Assembly (NCBI GenBank): GCA_015499995.1
Contig: JADNRV010000032.1
Coordinates: forward strand, 124,001-188,000
Direction of reading: 5' to 3'
Length of the DNA: 64,000 bases
Origin: Flammula alnicola
Taxonomy: Eukaryota; Basidiomycota; Agaricomycetes; Agaricales; Strophariaceae
The position numbers and the translations under genes were made by a program. How positions within the stretch are numbered: the stretch's first letter is position 1; every line of letters begins with the position of its first letter. The notes under the pieces are model-generated. The model did no database searches. It was not told where the DNA came from and worked only from the letters and a program-made list of their open reading frames with translations. Positions 39,336 through 50,035 of the stretch are shown one piece after another.

Positions 39336-42176
39336 CTAGTGCTCGGGCTTCTTGGGTGTCTCTGCCTGGCAAGCCAGAGGCACAGTGTATCCCTGCAACA
39401 TGACACGACGATAAGCAGATATTCCTTGAAATACGAAAAGAAAGGAGGCAAAACTCACGTTAGTCCTGACTCCTCCACCCCATGGTGTGCGGTTGACGAC
39501 GGTGGCATCAACGCCGAGACCACGAGCAGCGAAACCTTCCCACAATGTGCAGAAGTTCTCGCCACCAGTGAGGACTTGGTCAGCCTGGATGATAGCGTCA
39601 CGGGCATCGAAGAACGAAGGTCTGCAAGTCTGGAGCTTCATGCCGTTGAGGACCAGCCTGGAAAACGTTAATTTTTCAGCCAAATGAACGAATACGGCGG
39701 AGAGAGTGAAGGCAACGTACTGCACGATCAAAGAGTTACCATGCTTGGGAACGAGAGGACCCTTCTTGTCTTGGCGGTAGAATTCGCCGGCTGGAACTGT
39801 GCCATCCTCCAGAGGAGCAGGAGGGAACAATTCCTCAGAGTAGCCGTGCTTCTCGATGAGCTTCTGCGACACGACCCAGAGGATCTCAGCCCAGACTTCA
39901 CCGATGGCATGGACGCCCCATATCCAGGCTTGTCGAGGGTCTTATACGTAGATGGGTTGATTTCCTCATCCTAAAAACACAGGATCAGTTTCGAAATAAC
40001 GCGACACCGTAAAGCGGGTTACTTACCACCGAGTAGACGTAGTTCCTGATACCGGTGTCGCGGTTGGCAGCCCATGCGCCCATAGCGTAATCCGAGTACA
40101 CCTTGTTGCTGCGGATGGTAGTGGCGAGGAAATCACCCCAACCTTCACCCATACCGCCGCTCTCACCCCAACCCAAACAACCAGAGTTGGCTGGTCCACC
40201 AGTCAGACGAGTACTCAAACCGTGGCTCAATTCGTGGATGACAATGCCAGCCTCGAGGTCACCGTCCCGGTAAGGAAGGGCAGTGTTCCAGAGGTACATT
40301 CGCATGCGACCATTCTGACCATCGGGGGGAGTCATGAAGTTGGCGTTGTTGAATCCTGAACCATCCTGGGCGTTGGCGATGACGGCATCGTTCTCGGCAC
40401 CTCCACGTCCGAAGTTGTATTGTTGGAAGTTACCTGAAGGTTCATCGAAACCGTATCTGCGTTAAAAATTAAAAATTAAATAAGCATGAATCCGCAATTT
40501 ATAGCAACGCTCCACTGACCGGTAGTAGAGATCGTGGACCAGGTTGGAGGTGTAGAAGAGTTGAGCGATGGTGGTATTGATGTATTTCTGTGCTTCATCC
40601 ATGGCATCGGACTTCTCAGTCTCCTGAGGATCATAAGGGAAGTCGAATTTCTTATCCTTGCCACCATCGGGACGATAGTTATCGATGAAAGAATTTTGGC
40701 CTTCCCAGTTCTCCTGAGCGAAGACCTAAAGATGAAACGTGTCAGAACGTCTTCGATTAAAAATGATAGTAAAACATACGTTGTTTCCCCAGGTTGTAGT
40801 AGTATTCCTAAAGAAGTCCTTAGTGTTCAACCTTACTCCCTTGAGGGAAGGGTCGTTGCCGTAAGGGATTGAATGCCAGCCGATAGGGGAGGCCAGAGCA
40901 TCGAAGTTCTCGGTGTTGATAGACCTGTTGCCACATGCAGGGTCGTTGACTCCCCACTTGAAGACATTGTAAATCCCGGTAACAACCTCAGGAGCCTTAG
41001 GAATGGGAGCATCGGAGGCCCAATCAACCACAGAGATGATCTTGTATGGTGCTGAGGCGGAGACGGCGGCCTCGTACCAGTTGTCTTGCATCTCAACTTC
41101 AAACTATAAAATTTACCAGTTAATGAGATTGTGAGATTTATTATTAAATTTTACGAACCTTCCACACAAGGTGCAATTCGGTGTTGTCGCCAGCCTTGTT
41201 AGGGACTTGGGTGTAAGCCAATTTGGCTTTCACAGGGTTGACGGCGTCAGGAACATTGCCAACAACAAATTCAATGGCCGACTCTCCGGGAGCAAAATGG
41301 TGCGTTGGTGTGACGCCCATTGCCTCCTTGTGGCTGTCGAAGTGGTGGAAGATATCGCTAGCAACGGCGGGGTTGGGAGTAGCAGTTGCCATGAACTTGA
41401 GGAGAGCAGGTCGGAAATCAGCCAAATCGTCGGAATTGAAGCTTTCTGGGAGGTCCGTCAGATGAGCCATCTGGCAGTTGCTTCCGGCGATATGGTCCAA
41501 CTCGATCATGGTATCGCGTGATGGTGAGGCTTGGCCCATGATAACTTGTTCAGAGTCGACAACATTCGCCCGGTGAAGGCTTGTCAAGGATTGCCATAGC
41601 TGATCACAAGCCTCTTCACGAGTGTCACGAGCGGTATTAGCGGTCGGGTTCGTGAATGGCTCGGGAACAACACCATTATAGAACTGTGATGTGGCGACAA
41701 GGAAGTGAGTCACACGATCCGTCATGTCAGCAGATAGCAGAACATACCGAGTTTCCGTAGGATAGCACCATTCCGTCCTTGATGTTGATATTCATGTCTC
41801 CATCAGCCACCTCGAGACCGTTGATGAGTTGTCGAACATAAACATGATCAATGCCAGTGTTCCTGTCGTAGTACGAGTCGTCACGGATCTTGTACGACGA
41901 GCTAGGCGATAGCTTGTTCATCAAGACGTCCTCTATAAAGAGACGAGCGATCTCATGGGGAAGCATGGCAGGATCCACGGGGGTGAAGCTATTGGTCTTA
42001 ATCTGGTAGGGACTTGAGTGGAAGACAGCATGAGGATGCTCTGGTCCGAAACCAAGAGACTTGCGTCGTTGACCTACACGACCTTCGTCGTGGGGAGAGG
42101 GCGCTGCCTGCCGGTGGCCGTAGATTTGGCCAGCAAGGCTCGCGACAACGAGCGAGGCCGTCAGAAAGTAGCGCAT
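39336..42176 (-). CDS. Fungalysin (M36) extracellular metallopeptidase
   Basis: A secreted zinc protease with signal peptide ([20 protein letters not shown]), a propeptide ([37 protein letters not shown]) and the catalytic domain: the HELSH zinc motif in [20 protein letters not shown] and the third ligand Glu in [15 protein letters not shown]. Eight exons: 41748-42176, 41159-41683, 40780-41103, 40520-40725, 40027-40456, 39721-39970, 39459-39657 and 39336-39392, all with GT-AG borders. The C-terminal exon ends [15 protein letters not shown]. One base is missing near 39920 ([17 protein letters not shown]), in a TT or G run, otherwise the whole protein is intact. Family members degrade extracellular protein for nutrition. 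A truncated relative follows at 43.9-44.9 kb. Confidence 0.92.
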
Positions 42177-43898
42177 CTGGAGTAGTGGCTACGCAAAAAG
42201 GGGTCAAAGACTGGTGAAAGACTGATATCCCCTAAGGTATGTGGTGGTCAAGAAAGAAAGGGAGACTGAGAGATAGTTGCGGGGATGGTGGTGGTTTAAG
42301 AACAAGCCCCGGTTGCGAGAGCTTGCGTATGGAGGTGACGATAAGGGTCAAGTACTTGCTGTAACACGGGACTGTATGTCCATATTTGTTTGTGGTGGCG
42401 GGTGGAATGACTCAAGTGCTCTCTTTCGTCAACAGTCACCATGCCGCTATCGTATCATGGCGGAGACAGATTCCGTGGCTCCGTTCTCCTATTTATGACC
42501 GCAGTTACTCCAGATATCGCGCTTTTGTAACCTCAGGTAGCCTCTCTGCCTCGAAAGGGACCCTGAGAAGCCGAGTTGCAGGATATCCGTCCAAATCACG
42601 TCGGGGCCCAAAATACTCTCAGGTCATCGTGCCAGCGCATACGCCCCAAAGCGGCTCATGGTTGTAACCCCAGAAAGCCTCGAGCTCCATTTTGCTCCAT
42701 TTCACTTGCAATGCCGCACTGCTTATCACCAGCCTCGGACTAACACGCGGTTGAGCTCCTTAAGCGCCCGGCAAAACCGGTATTCATTTTCTGGACTTGT
42801 AATGCTCGCTGAGACCATCCAGCTTCAGCGATCATGATCAGACTCGACCTATTTCTCAATGATATGTTGATTGCGCGACCGTCGTAGTCCTCAGTCTTTG
42901 TTTTTTTGTGCGGAAAGCTAGCCTGCCCCAATTTCCCACCGCCTCATTGTCCACACGTGGACAATGCGTGTAGGGAACGATTTTGTTGCCAAGTTAACAA
43001 CATGCAGGCTTATGTAAATCGAGTCCGTATCTATTCCGTTTACCCTCGGAGATTCTGGGTCTTTAAAGGCCAAGTGGGACCGGGTGAGAGTTCAGTCGCT
43101 TGACTCAAAGAAATACTATATCATCTCACCTGCAGCAGTGTTCTAACATACATGGCTGTCCAGTACTTGTGAGTCAATTTGACGGACAAATTCAAGACCC
43201 TCCGACGTTTCTTCACATACCTTGCGATATTTGCCTCACGCAACGGCGTGAAATTCAATGAATACTTCGTGCTGCGGCACGGGGCTGTGCTGTGTGGCAA
43301 TCACTGTACCAATTATACACGCGTTCCAACGTCTCCCGTCAAGGCCGAAAGATCCACATTCGACTTTGTACTACTTGATAAGCCTGTTCTTTTCTTCGCC
43401 AGAATAGCAGTTTTATATGAGAGCAAGAAGATCAAGAAGGTGGTATAACAGACTCGCTTCTTTCGCTCTCGGACGTAAGTTGGAGGTACGCTCTGCATTA
43501 CACGGATGATATTGGCCAATTTAATCTGAAATGCGGACGCCTGCCGCATGAGTAATTCTGACTGCGATAGTGGGCAGACACGTCCTATCAAGCAGAGCTA
43601 ACAATTGTACAGCCATGCGCACACCCTCGTCAAACCATTATCATAACTTGAACGACTTCAAAGTTCACGTCCAGGTATACGCATATATTCATACAGTTTC
43701 GGTGCCTCTGTAAGTGCATGCGTTGATACTATAGATTCATATATTGACGGAAAAGTCTCCGACCCCCCTTTGGGTCCTGGGCGCTTGCCGGAGCACACGG
43801 CCAAACCGACCCCCGTCCCATCCAGTGCTTAACGCTTTGGAAGGGACATACAGGCGTACCACTCCATTTTGGCAGAATTTTGCAATCGCATATCAGTA
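42177..43898. other. Intergenic region between fungalysin and its truncated relative
   Basis: About 1.7 kb including the fungalysin promoter. No coding motif; nothing recognisable of a catalytic domain here. Confidence 0.45.
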
Positions 43899-44851
43899 AT
43901 CGGAGAACATTTAGCCTTTCCTGAAGCTCGCAACCCGATCGACCACAGAAATGACCTTGTATGGCGCCGAGGCGGAGACGGTAGCCTCGTACGAGTTGTT
44001 TCGCATCTCGACCTCGAACTGCAAACATAGCAAATTAATCTCGAAATTACAACGCTGAAGTGAGATTGGCCGAACCTTCCATACAAGAAGCAATTCCGTA
44101 TCGGAGGCAGCTTTGTTTCGGACTTGCGCGTATGCCAGTTTGGCTTTTACGGGGCTGACCGCACCATGGACATTGTCTATGGTGTATTCAACGGAGATCT
44201 CGTCTGGCACAACACGGTGCACTGGTATAACTTTCATCGCGTCCGTAGGTTCGGCGCTAGAATCTGGGGCAGTGGAGTGGCCACCAAAAGTCGCCATGAA
44301 CTCAAGGAGAGCAGGAACGGCGCTAATAGTTGGGTTCGTGAATTTCTGGGAGGGGAGCCAGTATAAAACTGGGGAAAACGAGCAAAATAAGCAGGAAGGT
44401 CATAAATGGAATAAGCAAATAAAAGAGCCTACCGAATTTCCGTAGGACAACACCGTGCCGTCCTTGATATTGATATTCATGTCACCGTCAACGACCTCCA
44501 GACCGTTCACAAGTTGCCGAACGTAGACACGGGTGACCCCGGTATTCTTGTCAGTGTACGAGTCGTCGCGGATCTTGTATGACGGGCTAGATGACATGCT
44601 ATCTGCCAAAACATCCTTCATCATGAGGCGAGCGACCTCCATCGGGTCTGTCGAAGGATTAAGGGGCGCGAAATTAATCTGGTAGGGATTGACTGGAATA
44701 TAACATGCGGGTGCTCTGGTCCAAAACCAAGAGACGTGCGTCGGTCGTCTGCACCATGCTCATCGTGAAGCGAGGGTGTTGCCTGCCCGTGAGCGTACAT
44801 GTGGCCAGAAAGGTTTGCAAGGACGAGCAAGCTTGCAAGCAAGTTATGCAT
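43899..44851 (-). pseudogene. Truncated fungalysin relative (propeptide region only)
   Basis: From ATG 44851 a signal peptide (MHNLLASLLVLANLSGHMYA) leads to [30 protein letters not shown] and [20 protein letters not shown], which match the propeptide of the gene at 39336-42176 almost residue for residue. The next exon matches only its end ([17 protein letters not shown]), having lost most of the central propeptide. The third begins FEVEMRNNSYEATVSASAPY and stops near 43918. The entire catalytic domain with HExxH is absent. It is a tandem duplicate that has lost its function as a protease; a secreted propeptide-only product is conceivable but unsupported. Confidence 0.85.
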
Positions 44852-45104
44852 GTTAATTAGTAATTGGTACCAGCAAGGTCGAAGAGTAGGGAAAGTTAGA
44901 TGTCGGCGAGGAATGTGGTGGTCCAAGAAAAGGTACTGCGAGTTTAAGTTGTCGCTCTGAAGTCATTGTTGTGGTTTATTTCAAGGCGAGCCGCCGTCAG
45001 ACCTACGTGGAGGTCACGCGAAAGGCTTGTAGGATCGATCCAGCCGTGGGCGTCTCGGCTCGAGCCCATTTCTGGACTTAAGCCTGGCCCATCTTTCGTT
45101 GGAG

Positions 45105-46075
45105 GCCAATATTTGGAAGACCATCTCTTTGAAGTACGCATGGTGTGTCGCAGTGTATGCTGAGTTAGGACCCCTGATAATACCGTGAGAGGTTGGATAC
45201 CAAATACCCAAATTTTGGGTCGGCATAGGTGTTCGAAATTTCAGCAATTTTGGGCGAAATTTAGGTGTTTTCGGGATCCAACATAAAAATTTCGCCTCAT
45301 ATAGGTGCGCATAGTATCTGACCTCCAAAAATGTATATAAAATAGCTGAAAATTCAAAAAAAAATCTATGCTCGTATTCTAAGCTTTATCATCTTGCATT
45401 CTTTGTTTTGGGCCTCTTTTTCTTGTGGCGGTTGAGTAGGTGAGTGTTTTGAATGCCAAAAATGCGAAAATTGAATGAAATTGAAATTTTTGTAAATGGA
45501 AGAAAAGCAAAATAATTCTCATTCCTCGACATCATGCCACTGCGCTCTGATATGCCACTGACAATACAGAAATTAGCCAATCGTTCTACCACTGTCTAAT
45601 CAGAAATGTGGGCCAAGTACAAGGCTAATGCCTAATGGATAACTCAAGTCTCGACATTAGATCAAAATTATTGTCGGTCATCATGTAATCGCTGACTGGG
45701 ACCGAGCAACCCATGGGTGTGCGGGATCTGACCTAACACAGATTGGGTGGCCCATGGGTGTGCAGGAGACATAGAGATATAATAAATTTTGGCCCGTCCA
45801 TAGGTGTGCGCCTGCATAACAGTATCCGAGCTCGCGCGGCCTTTGGCCGCGCTCATAGGTGTGGGAATATCCAACCTCTCACGGTATTATCAGGGGTCCT
45901 GCTGAGTTACAGCATCTTATCGAGTGTGGCGCAGTTGGTGCACGTGCACAGACTGATGGATTCAAGCTCAGAAATGGCGGCCAAGCTCGGATCTGTCCTT
46001 CGGGATTCGTTGGGTTGGACTCGGATATTTATTTAGAAGCATCTTGCATTCGAAAAGAAAATTCTTCCTAATACT
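45105..46075. repeat. Dispersed repeat, copy A (interrupted by a mobile element)
   Basis: Sequence on both sides of the element at 45167-45900 (TTTGGAAGACCAT.. and CTTATCGAGTGTGGCGCA.. to AAAAGAAAATTCTTCC) recurs without interruption at about 47203-47446. The divergence is moderate. Confidence 0.6.
45167..45900. mobile_element. Non-autonomous DNA element 1 (TIR AGGACCCCTGAT.., 8-bp TSD)
   Basis: A 734-bp element ending in perfect 33-bp inverted repeats (outer half AGGACCCCTGATAATACCG; inner half TGAGAGGTTGGATA) and flanked by GCTGAGTT on both sides (45159-45166 and 45901-45908; the matching tract can be read as up to 10 bp). It has no transposase. Inside are repeated motifs of the type CATAGGTGTGCG / CATGGGTGTGCG, clustered at 45215-45310 and 45710-45865, and AT-rich palindromes such as CCAAATTTTGGG. 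An 8-bp duplication fits hAT, KDZ or similar superfamilies; the superfamily is not settled. Confidence 0.85.
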
Positions 46076-46126
46076 AGTAGCGCTCTACATATCTGCATAC
46101 ACAGCCTTTTCACTTGATGCATCTGG

Positions 46127-47080
46127 TATGACTGACCAAATGCACATTTAATATGATTTATTCCCACGCGCGCCAAACTGATCCGCGCGCGCGCGCATGA
46201 CCTCAAACTCAGAAAAACATTAACTCCTGCTGTATAGTAGCACATCTAGTCTACCATAGTCTGCCTAGGTGCATTTTATGACTGCAAAGCAGATATTTCT
46301 CTGTCAGGTTAACGAGTTATGGGTTCCTTGACGTCTGAGGGCAGGCGGGCCAGGTTGCTGAGAGCATCCATTCCGAGTGCTCATCTTGAAATCAAGATTC
46401 AAGGCCCAAATTCATGGATATAACTCTAACACAGCACCCCTGTGTCAACATGAATTAGAGATCACACCTTCTTTCCAAGTAAATACTCAGCTGAGAGCCT
46501 GAATGAACATGCCACAACACAAAGTTCAACATGAGTTCAACTTCTGCAGGAACCTAGCCACGGAAATACCCAACTTGAGTCGAACTTTTAGGTGAGAAAA
46601 TATGAATACTTGATTGGGTAATATCCAAATAAATGAGAGGGCTTCAATCTTGCTATGATGCACGGAATATCTCTTCTGTTATTGGAAAAGGAGTGAACTA
46701 CTCACTACATCCATATAATGCTCCCAAAGGTGTCAAGTCTAATCAATGTTAAGTTTCAGAGTCAATTGTGATCTGACTTATTTTGTTGAATTTCAGCCTG
46801 TCGATTTCAAGATTTCAAGACAAGCAACACTCGGAATGGATGCTCTCAGCAACCCGGCCCGCCTGCCCTCAGACGTCAAGGAACCCATAACTCGTTAACC
46901 TGACAGAGAAATATCTGCTTTGCAGTCATAAAATGCACCTAGGCAGACTACGGTAGACTAGATGGGCTACTATACAGCAGGAGTTAATGTTTTTCTGAGT
47001 TTGAGGTCATGCGTGCGCGCGCGGATCAGTTTGGCGCGCGCGGGAATAAATCATATTAAATGTGCATTTGGTCAGTCATA
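46127..47080. mobile_element. Long inverted-repeat (foldback) element
   Basis: Arms of about 270 bp (46127-46400 and 46807-47080) are inverted copies with only scattered mismatches, starting TATGACTGACCAAATGCACA at the left end. The spacer of about 400 bp has no coding signal. Each arm holds an alternating purine-pyrimidine CG tract (near 46168-46197 and 47010-47042). The element is flanked by CATCTGG at 46120-46126 and 47081-47087, consistent with a 7-bp target duplication (5 bp if the terminal G is counted in the element). The structure resembles foldback or MULE-like non-autonomous elements. Confidence 0.85.
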
Positions 47081-47202
47081 CATCTGGGAATAGTAACACC
47101 AAGTTGAACTTCTATCGATTTATATTCAGAGTTCTGCCAAAGTTCCGAGCCATCTTTTCGAGCCATCTTTTCGAGGATAATTTCAGGAATTTTTCTATTT
47201 TG

Positions 47203-47446
47203 GAAGAACATTTCTTCAGGCACGCAGGTTGGCAGTGCGTGTGCTGGACCGTCTTATCGAGTGTGGCGCATTTGTAAGACAGTAGACTGATTGATTTGAA
47301 CCAAATTTGAACTCAAATTCCGAGTTCGGATCTTTGCCTCGGGTTTCGTTGGGTTGGCCATTTTAACATTCAGGTATTTATATACCTTTCTTTTGATATA
47401 TCTCGAATAGAAGCATGTTCTTGCGTTCCAAAAGAAAATTCTTCCC
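47203..47446. repeat. Dispersed repeat, copy B
   Basis: An uninterrupted relative of copy A, sharing CTTATCGAGTGTGGCGCA, TCGTTGGGTTGG and AAAAGAAAATTCTTCC in the same order. A 15-bp tandem duplication (GAGCCATCTTTTC, twice near 47147-47175) lies just before it. Confidence 0.6.
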
Positions 47447-47585
47447 ACATATTGTCATGCCCTACTTATCCGTACAGCCCCGGGCGCATCATATACATGT
47501 ACCAGACTTCATTTAAGATGCTCGTGAAGTCGTATTTCGCTCCTTCGCTCCTCCATTCAGAAACTCCTTTCAGAAACATTAATTC

Positions 47586-49057
47586 ATGCCTGCCCATTTC
47601 AACGTTGCCGCCCACGATGCCAATCCCGTCCGAGCGAGCTATAAACCTCTCTTGAACGCCGACGAATTGCTTGCGAACACTTGGGGGGCAAAGGCCAAAA
47701 CTCTCAGAAGCGCCGAGTTGCTTCAGACGTCCCTGCATGCAGGCAAACAAGATTTCTCAGCTATACACGGACAGCATAATGGTTTTGTCAACACCGTCAC
47801 GACCGCTTATAATGAGCACCATCATCTTATTCTGAGGTTCGCCTTTCCATCCATTATGATAGTTTGAATACTTATGAATAAACGAGTAACAGACCTGACG
47901 ATGTTTGGATTGCGATCCTGGGACAGTTTAACTTCTAGTACGTATTCAATGTGTTCCTTTAAGCTTAAAATATAGCCTGCTGACCGAAGCTTGCCTATCA
48001 ATAGTGTCAATGCACACGCTGAAGAGCTCCGTCACCATTTTGTGAAACACGAAGGGAAGAAGGAACTCACTGTTGAAGCATTCGGAACGCGATATACAGT
48101 AAATTTCGGTGACCTTGCAAAGCAAATGTCCCAGAAAATCCATGAAAATGTTTGTCCCACTGCCCATGATTCTACTACACATTCCTTCGAAATCCAACCT
48201 GACGACTAAACATGTAGGTTGTCGACAAAGGGTTGAAAGATTGGATTCTCCCGGACTTTTCCACAAGCTCACATAATGATACCGTCGTTTGCGCAGTCCT
48301 TATGATGGCCACACTCAAGGCGTAGGTCTTTGCACTCGATTATTTTCAGGACGTAGTTGCTCATATTTCCTTGAGTTACTTCTCCTACACATTTGAGCTT
48401 ACATGCGGAATACCATCCGTGACGCTTGAAGGTGAAAAGTCGGATTGGGAAAAGCTACTGTCTCGAATCGACAAGCTCAATGATTTTGGGCCTGAGCCAG
48501 CAGCTTGGGCAACTCTCTTACGCCCCATCCTTACGAGATTCGTGAAGGCCTTCGATGGGGAACCTGACCTGGACTTCTGGGGTAGAGTTTGTCATTACCA
48601 CTCCGGTGGATCAGGACCTACATATCTCTCAGGATGGGTCACGGCATTTTGTGTTTGGAGCAACACAGGTGAATGGCAAGGGCCGTCCTTGACAGGAGCT
48701 CAAGTAACTCGGAATTGGTTAAATATCCCGAGATTGACATTGGACGGAGTCGAATATTCCATCATCGATAGCAAAGACGTACCCACCGGATTTTGCGAAG
48801 TCGATGTCAAATTGGACGATAATGGCCAGGTATTTGACTGCATGATGGTTTCCGGGCATTTGGCGACCATTATCGAGGGCGAGATGAAGGATTCGGTTCG
48901 GCCTCTGCCAAGTTGGTTTATGTTTATCAAGGAAGAGTGCGAAGACCCCGAGCAAGTAGAGATTAGGAAATTGATGAAAGAGATGGAGGAGAAATACCCG
49001 GCTGTATGGGGCCGAGATGGGGCCCTTGGCGCCAAAAAGGATTCCACCGCCAGTTGA
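47586..49057 (+). CDS. DUF4419 protein
   Basis: Five exons read without a break: 47586-47836, 47893-47937, 48005-48149, 48218-48321 and 48376-49057. The signature PDDVWIAILGQFNFYVNAHA is split over the junctions, followed by VKHEGKKELTVEAFGTRYTV, ILPDFSTSSHNDTVVCAVL, FELTCGIPSVTLEGEKSDW, FWGRVCHYHSGGSGPTYLSG and WVTAFCVWSNTGEW. This is the fungal DUF4419 family, of unknown biochemical role. No signal peptide or membrane span. The complete reading frame, with no indel, contrasts with many neighbours and indicates a functional gene. It sits immediately after the repeat island, its start about 140 bp beyond copy B. Confidence 0.9.
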
Positions 49058-50035
49058 GTTTCAGAATGTACTTTGGATATCGTCTACCAAGTTCAAGCAA
49101 GTGTATAAATATGACCGGTTATTGTGGCTTCGAGGAAGGGTGTCTCCGAGTCAGCTTTGAGGATACATGAGCGAAGTTGAATCACTTTCTCTCGGCTTTG
49201 GCGCCGGTCCAAATGCCAAGCGGTCTGCATTAGACTCTCGAGGTGAACTATATGACCTGGAAAAAGCTGTTTTCATGGATAGCCAAAAAAAAAACTCGAG
49301 CGAAGAAAGCCGTGGCGGGCTGGCATAAGAGGACTGGGCGGCGCGTCGGAACAAGCGTGGAATACTATTTGGTCGGTCATATAGAATTTCAGTTGTGCAG
49401 TTTTATATTGCCTCAGACCAGAGTTTTCGAGGCGCCTCGTTCGTAGGAATAGGTATGCCGAAAGCTTTAAGCCATTCAGAGCAGTTGGGCGTTTTGGGCA
49501 AGTTTTGGGAGACGGTGTTTTGCGTGCCAGTGCTAACCATGACTAAGCATTTGGTAAGCCTTACGGCTCCTCGAAACTGGTCCCTCCGACGCCCACAGTT
49601 TTCCTGCCCAGCAACAATCGATATGTCGACCGCAAAGTGGAGTTGCCTTGCTCAAACTTTGAGATTGAACTGAATTGAAAATCTGTCGAAAACGACCGCC
49701 AAAATGCCCCCAGTGACACCCGGACCGTTTACCGCGACGGCCACGCAGTTTGGGCAGGTCGGTTCACGGAAAACCGGAATCAATGCCTCTCACGTCCAGA
49801 GGCCTTGTGAAGCATTGCGATATCTTCCAATGCGAAGAATTTGGAGCGATGGCGTGAGTTCGACACTCGAAGCCGAAGGCTCCGGTTTGCTGGTGGTCCA
49901 CCGGTTCCGCATATCTTCCGAACAGCAACTAAAATAGGCTTCAGCTCAGCCCTTCAAAAGTCCGTATCTCTCGACCCCGAAAGTGGACATACATCTCTAT
50001 TTTTTAGTTGCAGCATTTCACTAGGACGCCTCTCC
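49058..50035. other. Intergenic; short ORF at 49167 of uncertain status
   Basis: A 49-codon frame from ATG 49167 (MSEVESLSLGFGAGPNAKRS) could be a first exon but no continuation was found. The rest lacks recognisable motifs. Confidence 0.35.

Noticed and set aside
45215..45865. Possible CRISPR-like array (CATAGGTGTGCG repeats)
   Set aside because: The repeats are short, imperfect and unevenly spaced, lie inside a TIR element with target duplications, and the sequence is eukaryotic.
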